A model generated the notes under the pieces. That model was not told the origin of the DNA and made no database searches. It was given only the letters and a program-made list of their open reading frames with translations. Shown here piece after piece: positions 8,381 through 15,357 of a stretch of DNA of 20,740 nt. A program made the translations under genes and the position numbers. The first letter of the stretch is position 1. Each line of letters begins with the position of its first letter. Origin of the DNA: CAYSCZ01 sp964429655 (GTDB lineage: Bacteria > Bacteroidota > Bacteroidia > Cytophagales > Cyclobacteriaceae); contig CAYSCZ010000053.1 in assembly GCA_964429655.1 (NCBI GenBank), forward strand, positions 1 to 20,740, in the 5' to 3' direction.

Positions 8381-8473
8381 TATTAATCCTTTTTCTATTT
8401 AATGCTATAGAGACCTTTAAAGTTTTCTGTATCCACGAAAATACGTAATTTATTGTTTATAAAGATTTAATTA

Positions 8474-8857
8474 ATGAAGCTTAAGAACTTAAGTCTAAAT
8501 TATGGTACCAGAATCTTCAGGTCATTTTCAGAAGAACCCCGGATTAGGATGTTGTTCATCATGAACAATAAAGTTGAAGTAACCATCTCCGACTTAGAAA
8601 GAATTCTGGATTATACGCAGGCCAAAACATCACGACATATAAATTACCTTAAAAATGCAGGGTTAGTTAAGCAACGCAAATATGAGCAATGGACTTTTTA
8701 CTCAATTAAGGATGAGGTACAGGAGATAATCTCACTGCTTTTTGAGTTCTTGAATAAAGATAATCAACTACAACAGGATCTGGAAAACTATGAAATTATG
8801 TATTCCAACCGGGAACTGGCCACCAATAAAATAGAATCTAAAAATTGGAAGAAATGA
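8474..8857 (+). CDS. ArsR-family winged-helix transcriptional regulator
   Basis: 127 residues. A winged helix-turn-helix spans about residues 15-85: SFSEEPRIRMLFIM, then VTISDLERILDYTQAKTSRH as the recognition region, INYLKNAGLVKQRK and a wing ending in WTFYSI. This is the ArsR/HTH_20 layout. It contains no cysteine at all, so the classic metal-sensing ELCVCDL site is missing, and the inducer cannot be named. The C-terminal 35 residues look helical and may dimerise. The stop overlaps the ATG of the following HAD gene (ATGA), so the two are probably co-translated and functionally linked. The start ATG lies in an AT-rich leader without an obvious Shine-Dalgarno. Confidence 0.85.
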   Translation: MKLKNLSLNYGTRIFRSFSEEPRIRMLFIMNNKVEVTISDLERILDYTQAKTSRHINYLKNAGLVKQRKYEQWTFYSIKDEVQEIISLLFEFLNKDNQLQQDLENYEIMYSNRELATNKIESKNWKK

Positions 8858-9552
8858 AGAAGGACAACATCAAATACATATTTTTTGACCTTGATAATAC
8901 TTTATGGGATTATAATTTGAATGCTCGTGAGACGTTGATCGAATTATATCAAAGATATGGGTTTGAGGAGAAGGGATATTTCACTGCGGAGGACCTGGTT
9001 GATACATTTTTAACAGTTAATGAGAGCCTATGGGAGGAATATAACCATGGATATGTTTCCAAGAAATACATCAGGGAGATGCGATTTAAGATTATATTTG
9101 ATCAGCTTGAATTTCCTTTAAAATTTTTCCCACCAGGTATCGGAAATGATTATTTGATAGGATGTCCCCAAAAATCTAATACACTGCCTCACGCACATGA
9201 AACTTTAACCCATCTCCAGCAAAAATTTTCTTTATATATTATCACTAATGGTTTTGATGACATTCAAACAATTAAAATTAAAAATGCGGGATTGAATAAA
9301 TATTTTAAGAAAGTCTTTACCTCCGAGAGTTCAGGTCATAAAAAGCCCTATTCAGGGATATTTGATTATGCGTTTAAGCATAGTGGTGCAAATCCTGACC
9401 AAAGTATTATGGTTGGTGATAATTTAAATACAGACATAAAAGGCGCTATAGATTTTGGAATTGAGGCAATCTACTTTAACCCACTAAACACACCAAAACC
9501 TGACAACATTACCGATATCACATCCCTTCATGAATTAGTTGAAATACTTTAA
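8854..9552 (+). CDS. HAD-superfamily hydrolase, YjjG-type (non-canonical pyrimidine nucleotide phosphatase)
   Basis: 232 residues counted from ATG 8854, which overlaps the ArsR stop; an in-frame TTG at 8845 is the only upstream alternative and is less likely. Motif I is DLDNT with nucleophile D12 and D14. Motif II is T131-N132 in YIITNG. Motif III is K164 in GHKKP. Motif IV is GDNLNTD (D189, D194). A helical cap lies between motifs I and II. The LDNTLWDYN start and the KPYSGIF and GDNLNTDIKGA strings resemble YjjG-type 5'-nucleotidases, which clear mutagenic pyrimidine nucleotides (family knowledge). The true substrate cannot be read from sequence. Confidence 0.85.
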   Translation: MKKDNIKYIFFDLDNTLWDYNLNARETLIELYQRYGFEEKGYFTAEDLVDTFLTVNESLWEEYNHGYVSKKYIREMRFKIIFDQLEFPLKFFPPGIGNDYLIGCPQKSNTLPHAHETLTHLQQKFSLYIITNGFDDIQTIKIKNAGLNKYFKKVFTSESSGHKKPYSGIFDYAFKHSGANPDQSIMVGDNLNTDIKGAIDFGIEAIYFNPLNTPKPDNITDITSLHELVEIL

Positions 9553-9578
9553 CAAAGCTGATTTTTAGCTTAGGTTTG
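9548..9578 (+). promoter_or_regulatory. Bacteroidota-type promoter for pruA
   Basis: TAGGTTTG at 9571-9578 matches the Bacteroidota -7 consensus TAnnTTTG exactly. TTTA at 9548-9551 lies 19 nt upstream, matching three of four bases of the -33 TTTG box at the expected spacing. Transcription would start a few bases after 9578, giving a leader of about 40 nt with a long T/A tract before the pruA ATG. A small hairpin, AAGCT (9555-9559) and AGCTT (9567-9571), overlaps the -7 box and may be the end of the HAD transcript or an operator. Confidence 0.6.
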
Positions 9579-9623
9579 TATAAGACTAATAGAAAGTTTT
9601 TTTAAAAAAAATCCAATAAGATC

Positions 9624-11255
9624 ATGCCTAAAGGAATATTCCAAGTACCATTCCCAGAAAATGAACCGAACATATCGTTTGCTCCGGATTCAAAGGAAAG
9701 AGAAGTGTTAAAAAATACGATCGCTGAATTAAAGTCCATCGAAATTGATGTGCCTATGTTCATTGGCCAGGATAAAATCACTACAAAAGATAAGAGAAGA
9801 ATTGCACCGCCTCATGACCATAAGTATACCCTTGGATACTACAACCAGGGTGATAAATCTCATGTTGAGCAGGCGATCAATGCCGCACTGGGGTCTAAAG
9901 AGGCATGGGCAAATTTAGGCTGGGAGCACAGAGCAAGCATATTTTTGAAAGCTGCTGACCTGCTGGCCGGGCCATACCGGTCAAAAATCAACGCAGCCAC
10001 CATGTTGGGCCAGTCGAAAGCAGCATTCCAGGCTGAAATAGATGCAGCGTGTGAGTTAATCGATTTTTTAAGATTTAATGTTTATTATATGCAGCAGATT
10101 TATGAGGGTCAACCTGAATCTGCGGATGGAGTGTGGAACAGGATGGAATATCGTCCATTGGAAGGTTTTATTTTTGCAATAACACCATTCAACTTCACTG
10201 CTATAGCTGGAAATCTGCCCACATCAGCAGCTATGATGGGAAACACAGTTATTTGGAAGCCAGCCCATAACCAGATTTACTCAGCTAAAATAATTATGGA
10301 AGTCCTCCATGAAGCCGGGCTGCCAGATGGTGTAATAAACCTAATATTCGTTAACGGGCCTGAAGCCGGAGAGGTAATATTTAATCATCCGGAATTTGCT
10401 GGCTTGCATTTCACAGGAAGTACAACTGTTTTCAAAAACTTATGGAAGATCATTGGGGAGAAAATCGATGTTTATAAATCATACCCGAGGATAGTTGGCG
10501 AGACCGGTGGAAAGGATTTTATTATTGCGCATCACTCGGCTAATGTACCCGCACTTTCTACAGCAATTGTAAGAGGGGCTTATGAATATCAAGGTCAAAA
10601 ATGTAGTGCCGTTTCGCGTGTTTATGTGCCTTCTGGCATGTGGGAAGATCTTAAAGGCCTTTTGGAAAAAGATATTCAATCCATAAATGTGGGCAGCCCT
10701 GAAGACTTTACTAACTTCATGAATGCAGTCATTGATGAAAAAGCTTTTGATAAAATTTCCAAGTACATTGATCAGGCTAAAGAAAGTAACATGGCTGAAG
10801 TAATCATAGGAGGAAAATATGACAAATCTGAAGGTTACTTCATTGAACCGACTGTAATCCTGGCCCATGATCCAAGTTATGTTACCATGTGTGAGGAAAT
10901 ATTCGGGCCTGTGGTGACTATTTATGTTTACCAGGATGATCGCTTTGAGGAGACTCTTGAGCTGGTCGATAATACATCTCCTTACGCTTTGACAGGAGCA
11001 GTTTTCTCCAATGATCGATACGCTGCTGAGTTAGCCACTGAAAAACTGGTTAATGCAGCTGGTAATTTTTATATCAATGATAAGCCAACAGGTTCAATAG
11101 TAGGCCAGCAGCCATTCGGAGGAGCAAGAGGTTCAGGTACAAATGATAAAGCAGGTTACTATCTGAACCTTGTCCGTTGGATATCAACAAGAACAATAAA
11201 AGAAAATTTTAATCCACCTACTGATTATCGCTATCCATTTATGGAAGAAGAATAA
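9624..11255 (+). CDS. pruA: L-glutamate gamma-semialdehyde (1-pyrroline-5-carboxylate) dehydrogenase
   Basis: NAD-dependent aldehyde dehydrogenase that oxidises glutamate semialdehyde (in equilibrium with pyrroline-5-carboxylate) to glutamate, the second step of proline catabolism, in the cytoplasm. 543 residues, the usual length of the stand-alone family; no proline dehydrogenase domain is fused. Seen are ITPFNFTAIAGNLPTSAA (substrate/cofactor region), FTGST (NAD binding), general-base E293 in GETGGKDF, catalytic C327 in GQKCSA, EEIFGPV, and the C-terminal QQPFGGARGSGTNDKAG, which is typical of P5C dehydrogenases. It has its own promoter and is followed after one base by the DUF4197 gene. 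No putA/prodh partner is in the window. Confidence 0.95.
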   Translation: MPKGIFQVPFPENEPNISFAPDSKEREVLKNTIAELKSIEIDVPMFIGQDKITTKDKRRIAPPHDHKYTLGYYNQGDKSHVEQAINAALGSKEAWANLGWEHRASIFLKAADLLAGPYRSKINAATMLGQSKAAFQAEIDAACELIDFLRFNVYYMQQIYEGQPESADGVWNRMEYRPLEGFIFAITPFNFTAIAGNLPTSAAMMGNTVIWKPAHNQIYSAKIIMEVLHEAGLPDGVINLIFVNGPEAGEVIFNHPEFAGLHFTGSTTVFKNLWKIIGEKIDVYKSYPRIVGETGGKDFIIAHHSANVPALSTAIVRGAYEYQGQKCSAVSRVYVPSGMWEDLKGLLEKDIQSINVGSPEDFTNFMNAVIDEKAFDKISKYIDQAKESNMAEVIIGGKYDKSEGYFIEPTVILAHDPSYVTMCEEIFGPVVTIYVYQDDRFEETLELVDNTSPYALTGAVFSNDRYAAELATEKLVNAAGNFYINDKPTGSIVGQQPFGGARGSGTNDKAGYYLNLVRWISTRTIKENFNPPTDYRYPFMEEE

Positions 11256-11256
11256 T

Positions 11257-12090
11257 ATGAAAAATATCTTAATTTCAATTATAATCGTATCCTTGCTTTC
11301 CTCTTGTGAACTCTTTGAAGATGAGGGGGGTAGTGATGACCCAAATATTGCTGCTGGCTTGAAAGAAGCACTGCGGGTAGGTACGGATACAGCGGTGAGT
11401 CGACTTGCAAGAGTAGACGGTTATCTGAAAGACCAGGCTGTAAAAATATTACTTCCCGATGAGGTAGAAGAAAAAATAGCTGCTTTCAAGGCTATTGAAA
11501 TAGATATCTTTGGACTGGAAACGCTGACCGGCGAGGAGATTTACAATACGGGTGTGCCATTGCTAAACATTAGCAGCCTCGCCGGCCTGGAGGATAACTT
11601 GATAACCGGTATAAACAGGGCGGCCGAAAGTGCAGCAAGCGAGGCCGGACCAATATTTTTTGATGCCATAACCGGAATCACCATTGTAGACGCCAACAAC
11701 ATCCTTTTTGGACCTGATGATGCCGCAACAACTTTTTTAAGGGATAATACCTTTCAATCACTTTTTAACACCTATGAACCGAGGATAGATGTGGCAGTTA
11801 ATTCTGTTAATATAGGCGATCAAAGCGTTGAATCAGTTTATAATTCGTTTATTTCAGAGTACAACAATATCCTGTCCACCAATATACCTACCGGTATTTT
11901 GACTAGTGAAAGTCTTGCTTCCTTAGCTGGATTAGAACAAATACCTGAAACCGATTTGTCTGCTTTTGCTACAGAAGAAGGGTTAGATGGATTATTCCTA
12001 AAAATTGAAGAAGAGGAAGCCAACATCAGGGAAGATCCACTGGCAAGGGTGACCAGCTTATTGCAGGAAGTTTTTTCATTACTTGATTGA
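11257..12090 (+). CDS. DUF4197 family lipoprotein
   Basis: 277 residues. The N-terminus is a lipoprotein signal with lipobox LSSC, the lipidated residue being C17, so it should be membrane-anchored. The mature part matches the DUF4197 pattern: GLKEAL-VGTD-AV near the N-terminus, ILLPDEVE, a central region rich in INRAAE, ITI-DA-NIL-G-DDAAT-FLR, and an LF-xY-P-I segment. It is all soluble and probably helical. The biochemical function is unknown. It starts one base after the pruA stop, so it is almost surely co-transcribed with pruA; whether this reflects a link to proline metabolism is unclear. Its 3' end overlaps the convergent 2H-phosphoesterase gene by 12 bp. Confidence 0.85.
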   Translation: MKNILISIIIVSLLSSCELFEDEGGSDDPNIAAGLKEALRVGTDTAVSRLARVDGYLKDQAVKILLPDEVEEKIAAFKAIEIDIFGLETLTGEEIYNTGVPLLNISSLAGLEDNLITGINRAAESAASEAGPIFFDAITGITIVDANNILFGPDDAATTFLRDNTFQSLFNTYEPRIDVAVNSVNIGDQSVESVYNSFISEYNNILSTNIPTGILTSESLASLAGLEQIPETDLSAFATEEGLDGLFLKIEEEEANIREDPLARVTSLLQEVFSLLD

Positions 12091-12639
12091 TTTCAGGGGT
12101 ACTTTGAAGTAATCCTCCCAATATTTACCATTATGCTTTAATAGCGAAATATCTTTTGTCGTAAAATTTCTTGAGAAATCCTGTTTTTCAAAATAATTAC
12201 GGGCAACTTGGAAATTTTCCTTTTTCAGATCTCTAAAAGCTATGGTAATGTGAGGATGAAAAGGACGGTTTTTATAATCGGCATTATTTATTTTTAAATT
12301 CTGGGCTGCCATTTTAGCTATTTTTTCCTGTAAGTATTTTAGTTCTTCTGAAAGACACACTTTTATAAAAACGACCCTTTGCTTAAAAAAATCAAATCCA
12401 TTTAAAGAGATAATAAATGGGTTCATACCTCCTGAAACTTCCTGAATTGAATCAATCACTTTATCTTCTCTATCTTCTCGCCATTTAAAAGGCATGTGCA
12501 AGGTGATATGAGGGGGTGAATTTAATGCCTGCCTACTTTTATATTTTTCAAATACAAAATTTTTCAGATTTGTTATTTCATTCATTATTGCTTCAGGTGG
12601 CAACAAAGCAATAAAATAGAGCTGTTGGTTTTGTTTCAA
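12079..12639 (-). CDS. 2H phosphoesterase (LigT / 2'-5' RNA ligase family)
   Basis: 186 residues with the two HxT motifs that define 2H phosphoesterases: H44-I-T46 in PPHITLHMPF and H130-I-T132 in HPHITIAF. Each follows the expected beta strand, and the spacing fits the family. Members cleave or form 2'-5' or cyclic phosphodiester bonds in RNA or nucleotides; the substrate here is unknown. No ATG is usable: the frame closes 18 nt upstream and the next Met (residue 19) would remove the first core strand, so the TTG at 12639 is the likely start. It lies 15 nt after the DUF4301 stop, with AGGA overlapping that stop, so the two genes form an operon. Confidence 0.85.
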   Translation of the reverse strand: MKQNQQLYFIALLPPEAIMNEITNLKNFVFEKYKSRQALNSPPHITLHMPFKWREDREDKVIDSIQEVSGGMNPFIISLNGFDFFKQRVVFIKVCLSEELKYLQEKIAKMAAQNLKINNADYKNRPFHPHITIAFRDLKKENFQVARNYFEKQDFSRNFTTKDISLLKHNGKYWEDYFKVPLKSIK

Positions 12640-12654
12640 AATGTTAAACCATTC

Positions 12655-14187
12655 CTATTGATGGTTTTCTTTTAATAGGTCGTTGACCTGCTTAACGGGA
12701 TTGAATGTTATTGAAGGTACTTCCACAAATACTGTATTCCAGTTTGCCATAGAACCATTCCATAATCCTGGTAATTCCTGTGCTTTAAGGTCTTTTCCGC
12801 TCTTGGATTTTTGTGTTATAAACCCTGTGTTGAGGTCCCTGAAATCAAGAAGATTGTACTTTTCCCCCTTATAGTTTTTGGTACCGCAAATCAGATCAAC
12901 AGGATTAAAATGTGTGGCTCCATTAAAAATTTCCTTTTGCCTTTCATCAGATAAATCAATCTGGGCGGTTTCGACTATTTGAAGGGTAATATTTCCTGAT
13001 GCATTTTTTACCCAAAAAGGCCCTCCTCCGGGGTCACCCTCGCTTTTCACCATTCCACATACCCTAACCGGCCTGTCAAGCAATTGCTTTAGCGTCTGAG
13101 ATTTATCTTCCCCCTCTAAAGCATTTATACCTAAATTTTTATTCAGGAAACTCCACATGTCATCCACATCATTTTCGGTGTACCTTCCTGATTCCAGTGT
13201 ATTTAAATACCCATGAATGGTTTTTTGATAATTTAATAGAATACCTGCAAGGGCTTTTTTGAACCTTATGGTTTCTTCTTTTATACTGTCAGGAACTACA
13301 TTGTCGATATTTTTTATGAAAATTATGTCTGCATCCTGATCATTTAAGTTATCGAGCAGCGCACCATGCCCCGCTGGCCTGAATAGGATAGTTCCGTCAT
13401 GCGCTCTGAAAGGATTATTGTCCATATCGACTGCTATGGTATCAGTGGAAGGCTTTTGTTCGGAAAATGACATATCATATTTAACATTCATTTTATTTTC
13501 ATATCGGGCACGTTCCTTCTGATAAATCTCACTGAACTTTTCATTATGTTCAGGAGAGACTGTGAAATGTAGATTAGCGGTATTGTTTTTCCCTTTGGCG
13601 TATTTTGCTCCTTCTACAAGATGTTCTTCAAAAGGTGTTCTTTCACCATCCTCATACTTATGGAATTTTAGTAGTCCTTTTGGAAGTGCCCCATAATTAA
13701 GGCCTTTCTCTGTAAGCAAATATTCAAGTATTTTATTATATTCTTTTTTTAGTAATGCCTCTTCGATGGCCTCTCCCTCCTTTTTCAGGTACATGGATTT
13801 TAAATCATCATAAAAAGCAAATTTTTCTATTGACTTAAAAAAGTCAACAATAGGAGTGTATTTGTCATCTGATTTGAATCTTTCATAATTCTCTTTAGAT
13901 GCGGAATATTTTTCCATAAAAGAGAAGAGCGCTTTAAACATACGGCTGGCTGCCCCGGATGCAGGTACAAATTTCAGTATTTCATAATCATGTATTGCCT
14001 GATCATATGTTGTGATGTAAGCTTCTACTTCATCATCAGATAGTTTAATGATACCATCATCAATTTTGCCTGGCCGTTCCAGGTTTAAATAAGGGAACCC
14101 ATTTTTAAAATTTTCAACCTGTTGTTTGACAGTCTCAATGTTAGAACCTCTTTTTTGTATTTGTTTTGAATCGCTTTCAGTAAACAT
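12655..14187 (-). CDS. DUF4301 family protein, nucleotidyltransferase-like
   Basis: 510 residues from ATG 14187; an in-frame TTG at 14196 would add three. Conserved DUF4301 blocks are visible: PASGAASRMFK (75-85), LPKGLLKFHKYEDGERTPFE (168-187), FTVSPEH (208-214), FRPAGHGALLDNLN (269-282), IFIKNIDNVVPD (289-300) and RPVRVCGMVKSEGDPGGGPF (about 375-395). The function is not established. The order and look of the blocks recall GT-A sugar-nucleotide pyrophosphorylases: G-x-A-S-R-M near the start, PK-L-F, GHGAL and N-D-N; this similarity is my inference. No signal peptide or membrane helix is seen, so it is probably cytoplasmic. It is followed at 15 nt by the 2H phosphoesterase gene. Confidence 0.88.
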   Translation of the reverse strand: MFTESDSKQIQKRGSNIETVKQQVENFKNGFPYLNLERPGKIDDGIIKLSDDEVEAYITTYDQAIHDYEILKFVPASGAASRMFKALFSFMEKYSASKENYERFKSDDKYTPIVDFFKSIEKFAFYDDLKSMYLKKEGEAIEEALLKKEYNKILEYLLTEKGLNYGALPKGLLKFHKYEDGERTPFEEHLVEGAKYAKGKNNTANLHFTVSPEHNEKFSEIYQKERARYENKMNVKYDMSFSEQKPSTDTIAVDMDNNPFRAHDGTILFRPAGHGALLDNLNDQDADIIFIKNIDNVVPDSIKEETIRFKKALAGILLNYQKTIHGYLNTLESGRYTENDVDDMWSFLNKNLGINALEGEDKSQTLKQLLDRPVRVCGMVKSEGDPGGGPFWVKNASGNITLQIVETAQIDLSDERQKEIFNGATHFNPVDLICGTKNYKGEKYNLLDFRDLNTGFITQKSKSGKDLKAQELPGLWNGSMANWNTVFVEVPSITFNPVKQVNDLLKENHQ

Positions 14188-14520
14188 ATTGATCAAGAAT
14201 TTAGTGATTTTGTTAATTAATCAGCAAAGTATTTATCCACATTTAATAAATTAACATAATCATAACTAACTGATTATCATGGATTAAAAATTTATATAAA
14301 GTGTTTTGAACAACTTATCAACATTTAGGTGTAAAAAATTCAATGATTTGACATCACTTTGAAGTTATTATACCCTTACTAATTATCAGGATTTGAAATT
14401 AATAATTAAAAAGAATATAATAATAATGATCAAACCAACATATTTTGTAAAATCCGGATTTTCAAATCTTTTAGCGGTTTATGTAAATATTTAATTAGCC
14501 TTATTCCGCTTTATTCCTTC
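14188..14520. other. AT-rich intergenic block with DnaA-box-like 9-mers
   Basis: There is no gene here. TTATCCACA (14233-14241) is a perfect DnaA-box consensus, and TTATCAACA (14315-14323) differs by one base; both are followed by TTTA. Two further TTATC cores on the same strand start at 14274 and 14383, so core starts are spaced 41, 41 and 68 bp. The sequence around and after them (to about 14460) is very AT-rich and could unwind easily. It may be an origin-like or DnaA-responsive region, or simply the promoter region of the DUF4301 gene. Neighbouring gene directions do not support an origin strongly, and no dnaA or dnaN is nearby. Confidence 0.3.
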
Positions 14521-14564
14521 TATTACAGCTTGCATCCCTGCATGTAATTTCAAGCATTTTAAAT

Positions 14565-14725
14565 CTGAATTATGCAATAGGAATCGTGATGAAGGCATAA
14601 AACGCAAAGAAAGAGGTACTTATATTGATGAGGCATAGCACCGCTATGGTGATTCAACAAGTTGACGGTAAGTGCCCTTTCAATGTGTTTTATGTCTGGA
14701 ATAGATTTTCTATTGCATATTTCAG
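14565..14725. mobile_element. 161-bp foldback (MITE-like) element
   Basis: The ends CTGAATTATGCAATAG (14565-14580) and CTATTGCATATTTCAG (14710-14725) are inverted repeats matching 15 of 16. Pairing continues inward: CATAAAAC at 14596-14603 faces GTTTTATG at 14687-14694 at equal distance from the ends, and the following GAAAG and ACTTA stretches also pair with small gaps. Near the centre is a hairpin CATAGC (14634-14639) ACC GCTATG (14643-14648). TTAAAT occurs just outside both ends (14559-14564 and 14727-14732), like a 6-bp target duplication. No transposase is present. A non-autonomous element or a structured RNA would both fit. Confidence 0.5.
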
Positions 14726-14799
14726 GTTAAATTTCATGCATGCATTTTTTATTGCTATTATTTTACACAAACAACAAAACCACAGTTGATATAAATAAT

Positions 14800-14898
14800 G
14801 CGGGTTTAGGAGCCAGGCAAGACAAAGATGGGTTGCGGGATAGCAGTCTTGGCCGGCGACAGGCATTGGTGGGCTGGCACCATGCGTGGATGGTGCGG
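14800..14898. repeat. GC-rich structured block, possible dispersed repeat or RNA
   Basis: These 99 bases are about 63% G+C by hand count in a distinctly AT-rich intergenic setting. They contain a perfect hairpin GCACCAT (14877-14883), loop GCGTGG, ATGGTGC (14890-14896), and a possible longer stem CAAGAC (14817-14822) with GTCTTG (14847-14852). Minus-strand frames through it are open (RRPRLLSRNPSLSCLAPKP) but look like non-biological translation, with many Cys, Pro and Arg. My impression is that near-identical blocks recur in Cytophagales genomes and are often mis-annotated as short hypothetical proteins; I cannot verify this here. It may be part of one longer element with the foldback at 14565-14725. 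Confidence 0.4.
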
Positions 14899-15012
14899 TA
14901 ATCAAAAATATTTTCCGTTAAGTAGTTATCCGAAAAGTGAAAGTCTTTATTTGGAATTTTTTCTATGAGCAGACTATTGGTGCTTTGTGCATGTGTTACC
15001 ATACTACCATCC

Positions 15013-15336
15013 CTAAAAATCATTGAGAAGATTACCATCTTCTGTTACAAAAGAGGAAGAGCGTTCTGTGTTTGATTGAATGTGGGCAAGTTCTTTCACT
15101 TGAAAGTAGGTTTTATATTCTTTGAAATAAACAATCCGCTTGCCCTCCCATATGAAGTGAAAGCCATATAGGAAAAACCCAATGAATGATAGCGATAAAC
15201 CAATAACAAAACTTGATTCGGGTGCATAAATTATCATCAGGGTTAGCTGAACCATCAGATTAATAGTAATGGCCAGGGCCAGTAGTAGCATATACAAGTT
15301 AATGACCGGCTTTCTTTTGGTGATTTCGATTTTCAT
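15013..15336 (-). CDS. Small two-helix membrane protein, unknown function
   Basis: 107 residues from an ATG at 15336. Two predicted membrane helices lie at about 13-36 and 42-63, preceded by a basic N-terminus (KIEITKRKP) and followed by a soluble tail of about 40 residues with WEGKRIVYFKEYKTYFQVKE. I do not recognise a family. It starts 21 nt after the type IX cargo gene on the same strand, so the two are likely co-transcribed. Amino-acid composition and the clean start support a real gene; the last 15 residues run toward the structured intergenic DNA but are not part of it. Confidence 0.6.
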   Translation of the reverse strand: MKIEITKRKPVINLYMLLLALAITINLMVQLTLMIIYAPESSFVIGLSLSFIGFFLYGFHFIWEGKRIVYFKEYKTYFQVKELAHIQSNTERSSSFVTEDGNLLNDF

Positions 15337-15357
15337 AATTGATAATTACAACTATGC

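Noticed and set aside
14348..14353. TTGACA resembling an E. coli -35 box
   Set aside because: No -10 at proper spacing, no plus-strand gene downstream, and Bacteroidota promoters use a different consensus.
14628..14789. Plus-strand short open frame inside and after the foldback element
   Set aside because: About 53 codons starting in the central hairpin, with no ribosome site and no domain; better explained by the inverted-repeat structure.
14763..15038. Minus-strand open frame of 91 codons through the GC-rich block
   Set aside because: It overlaps the end of the better-supported 107-aa membrane protein, crosses the hairpin block, and its product is Cys/Pro/Arg-rich without a recognisable domain. 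An overlapping frame at 14690-14905 fails for the same reasons.
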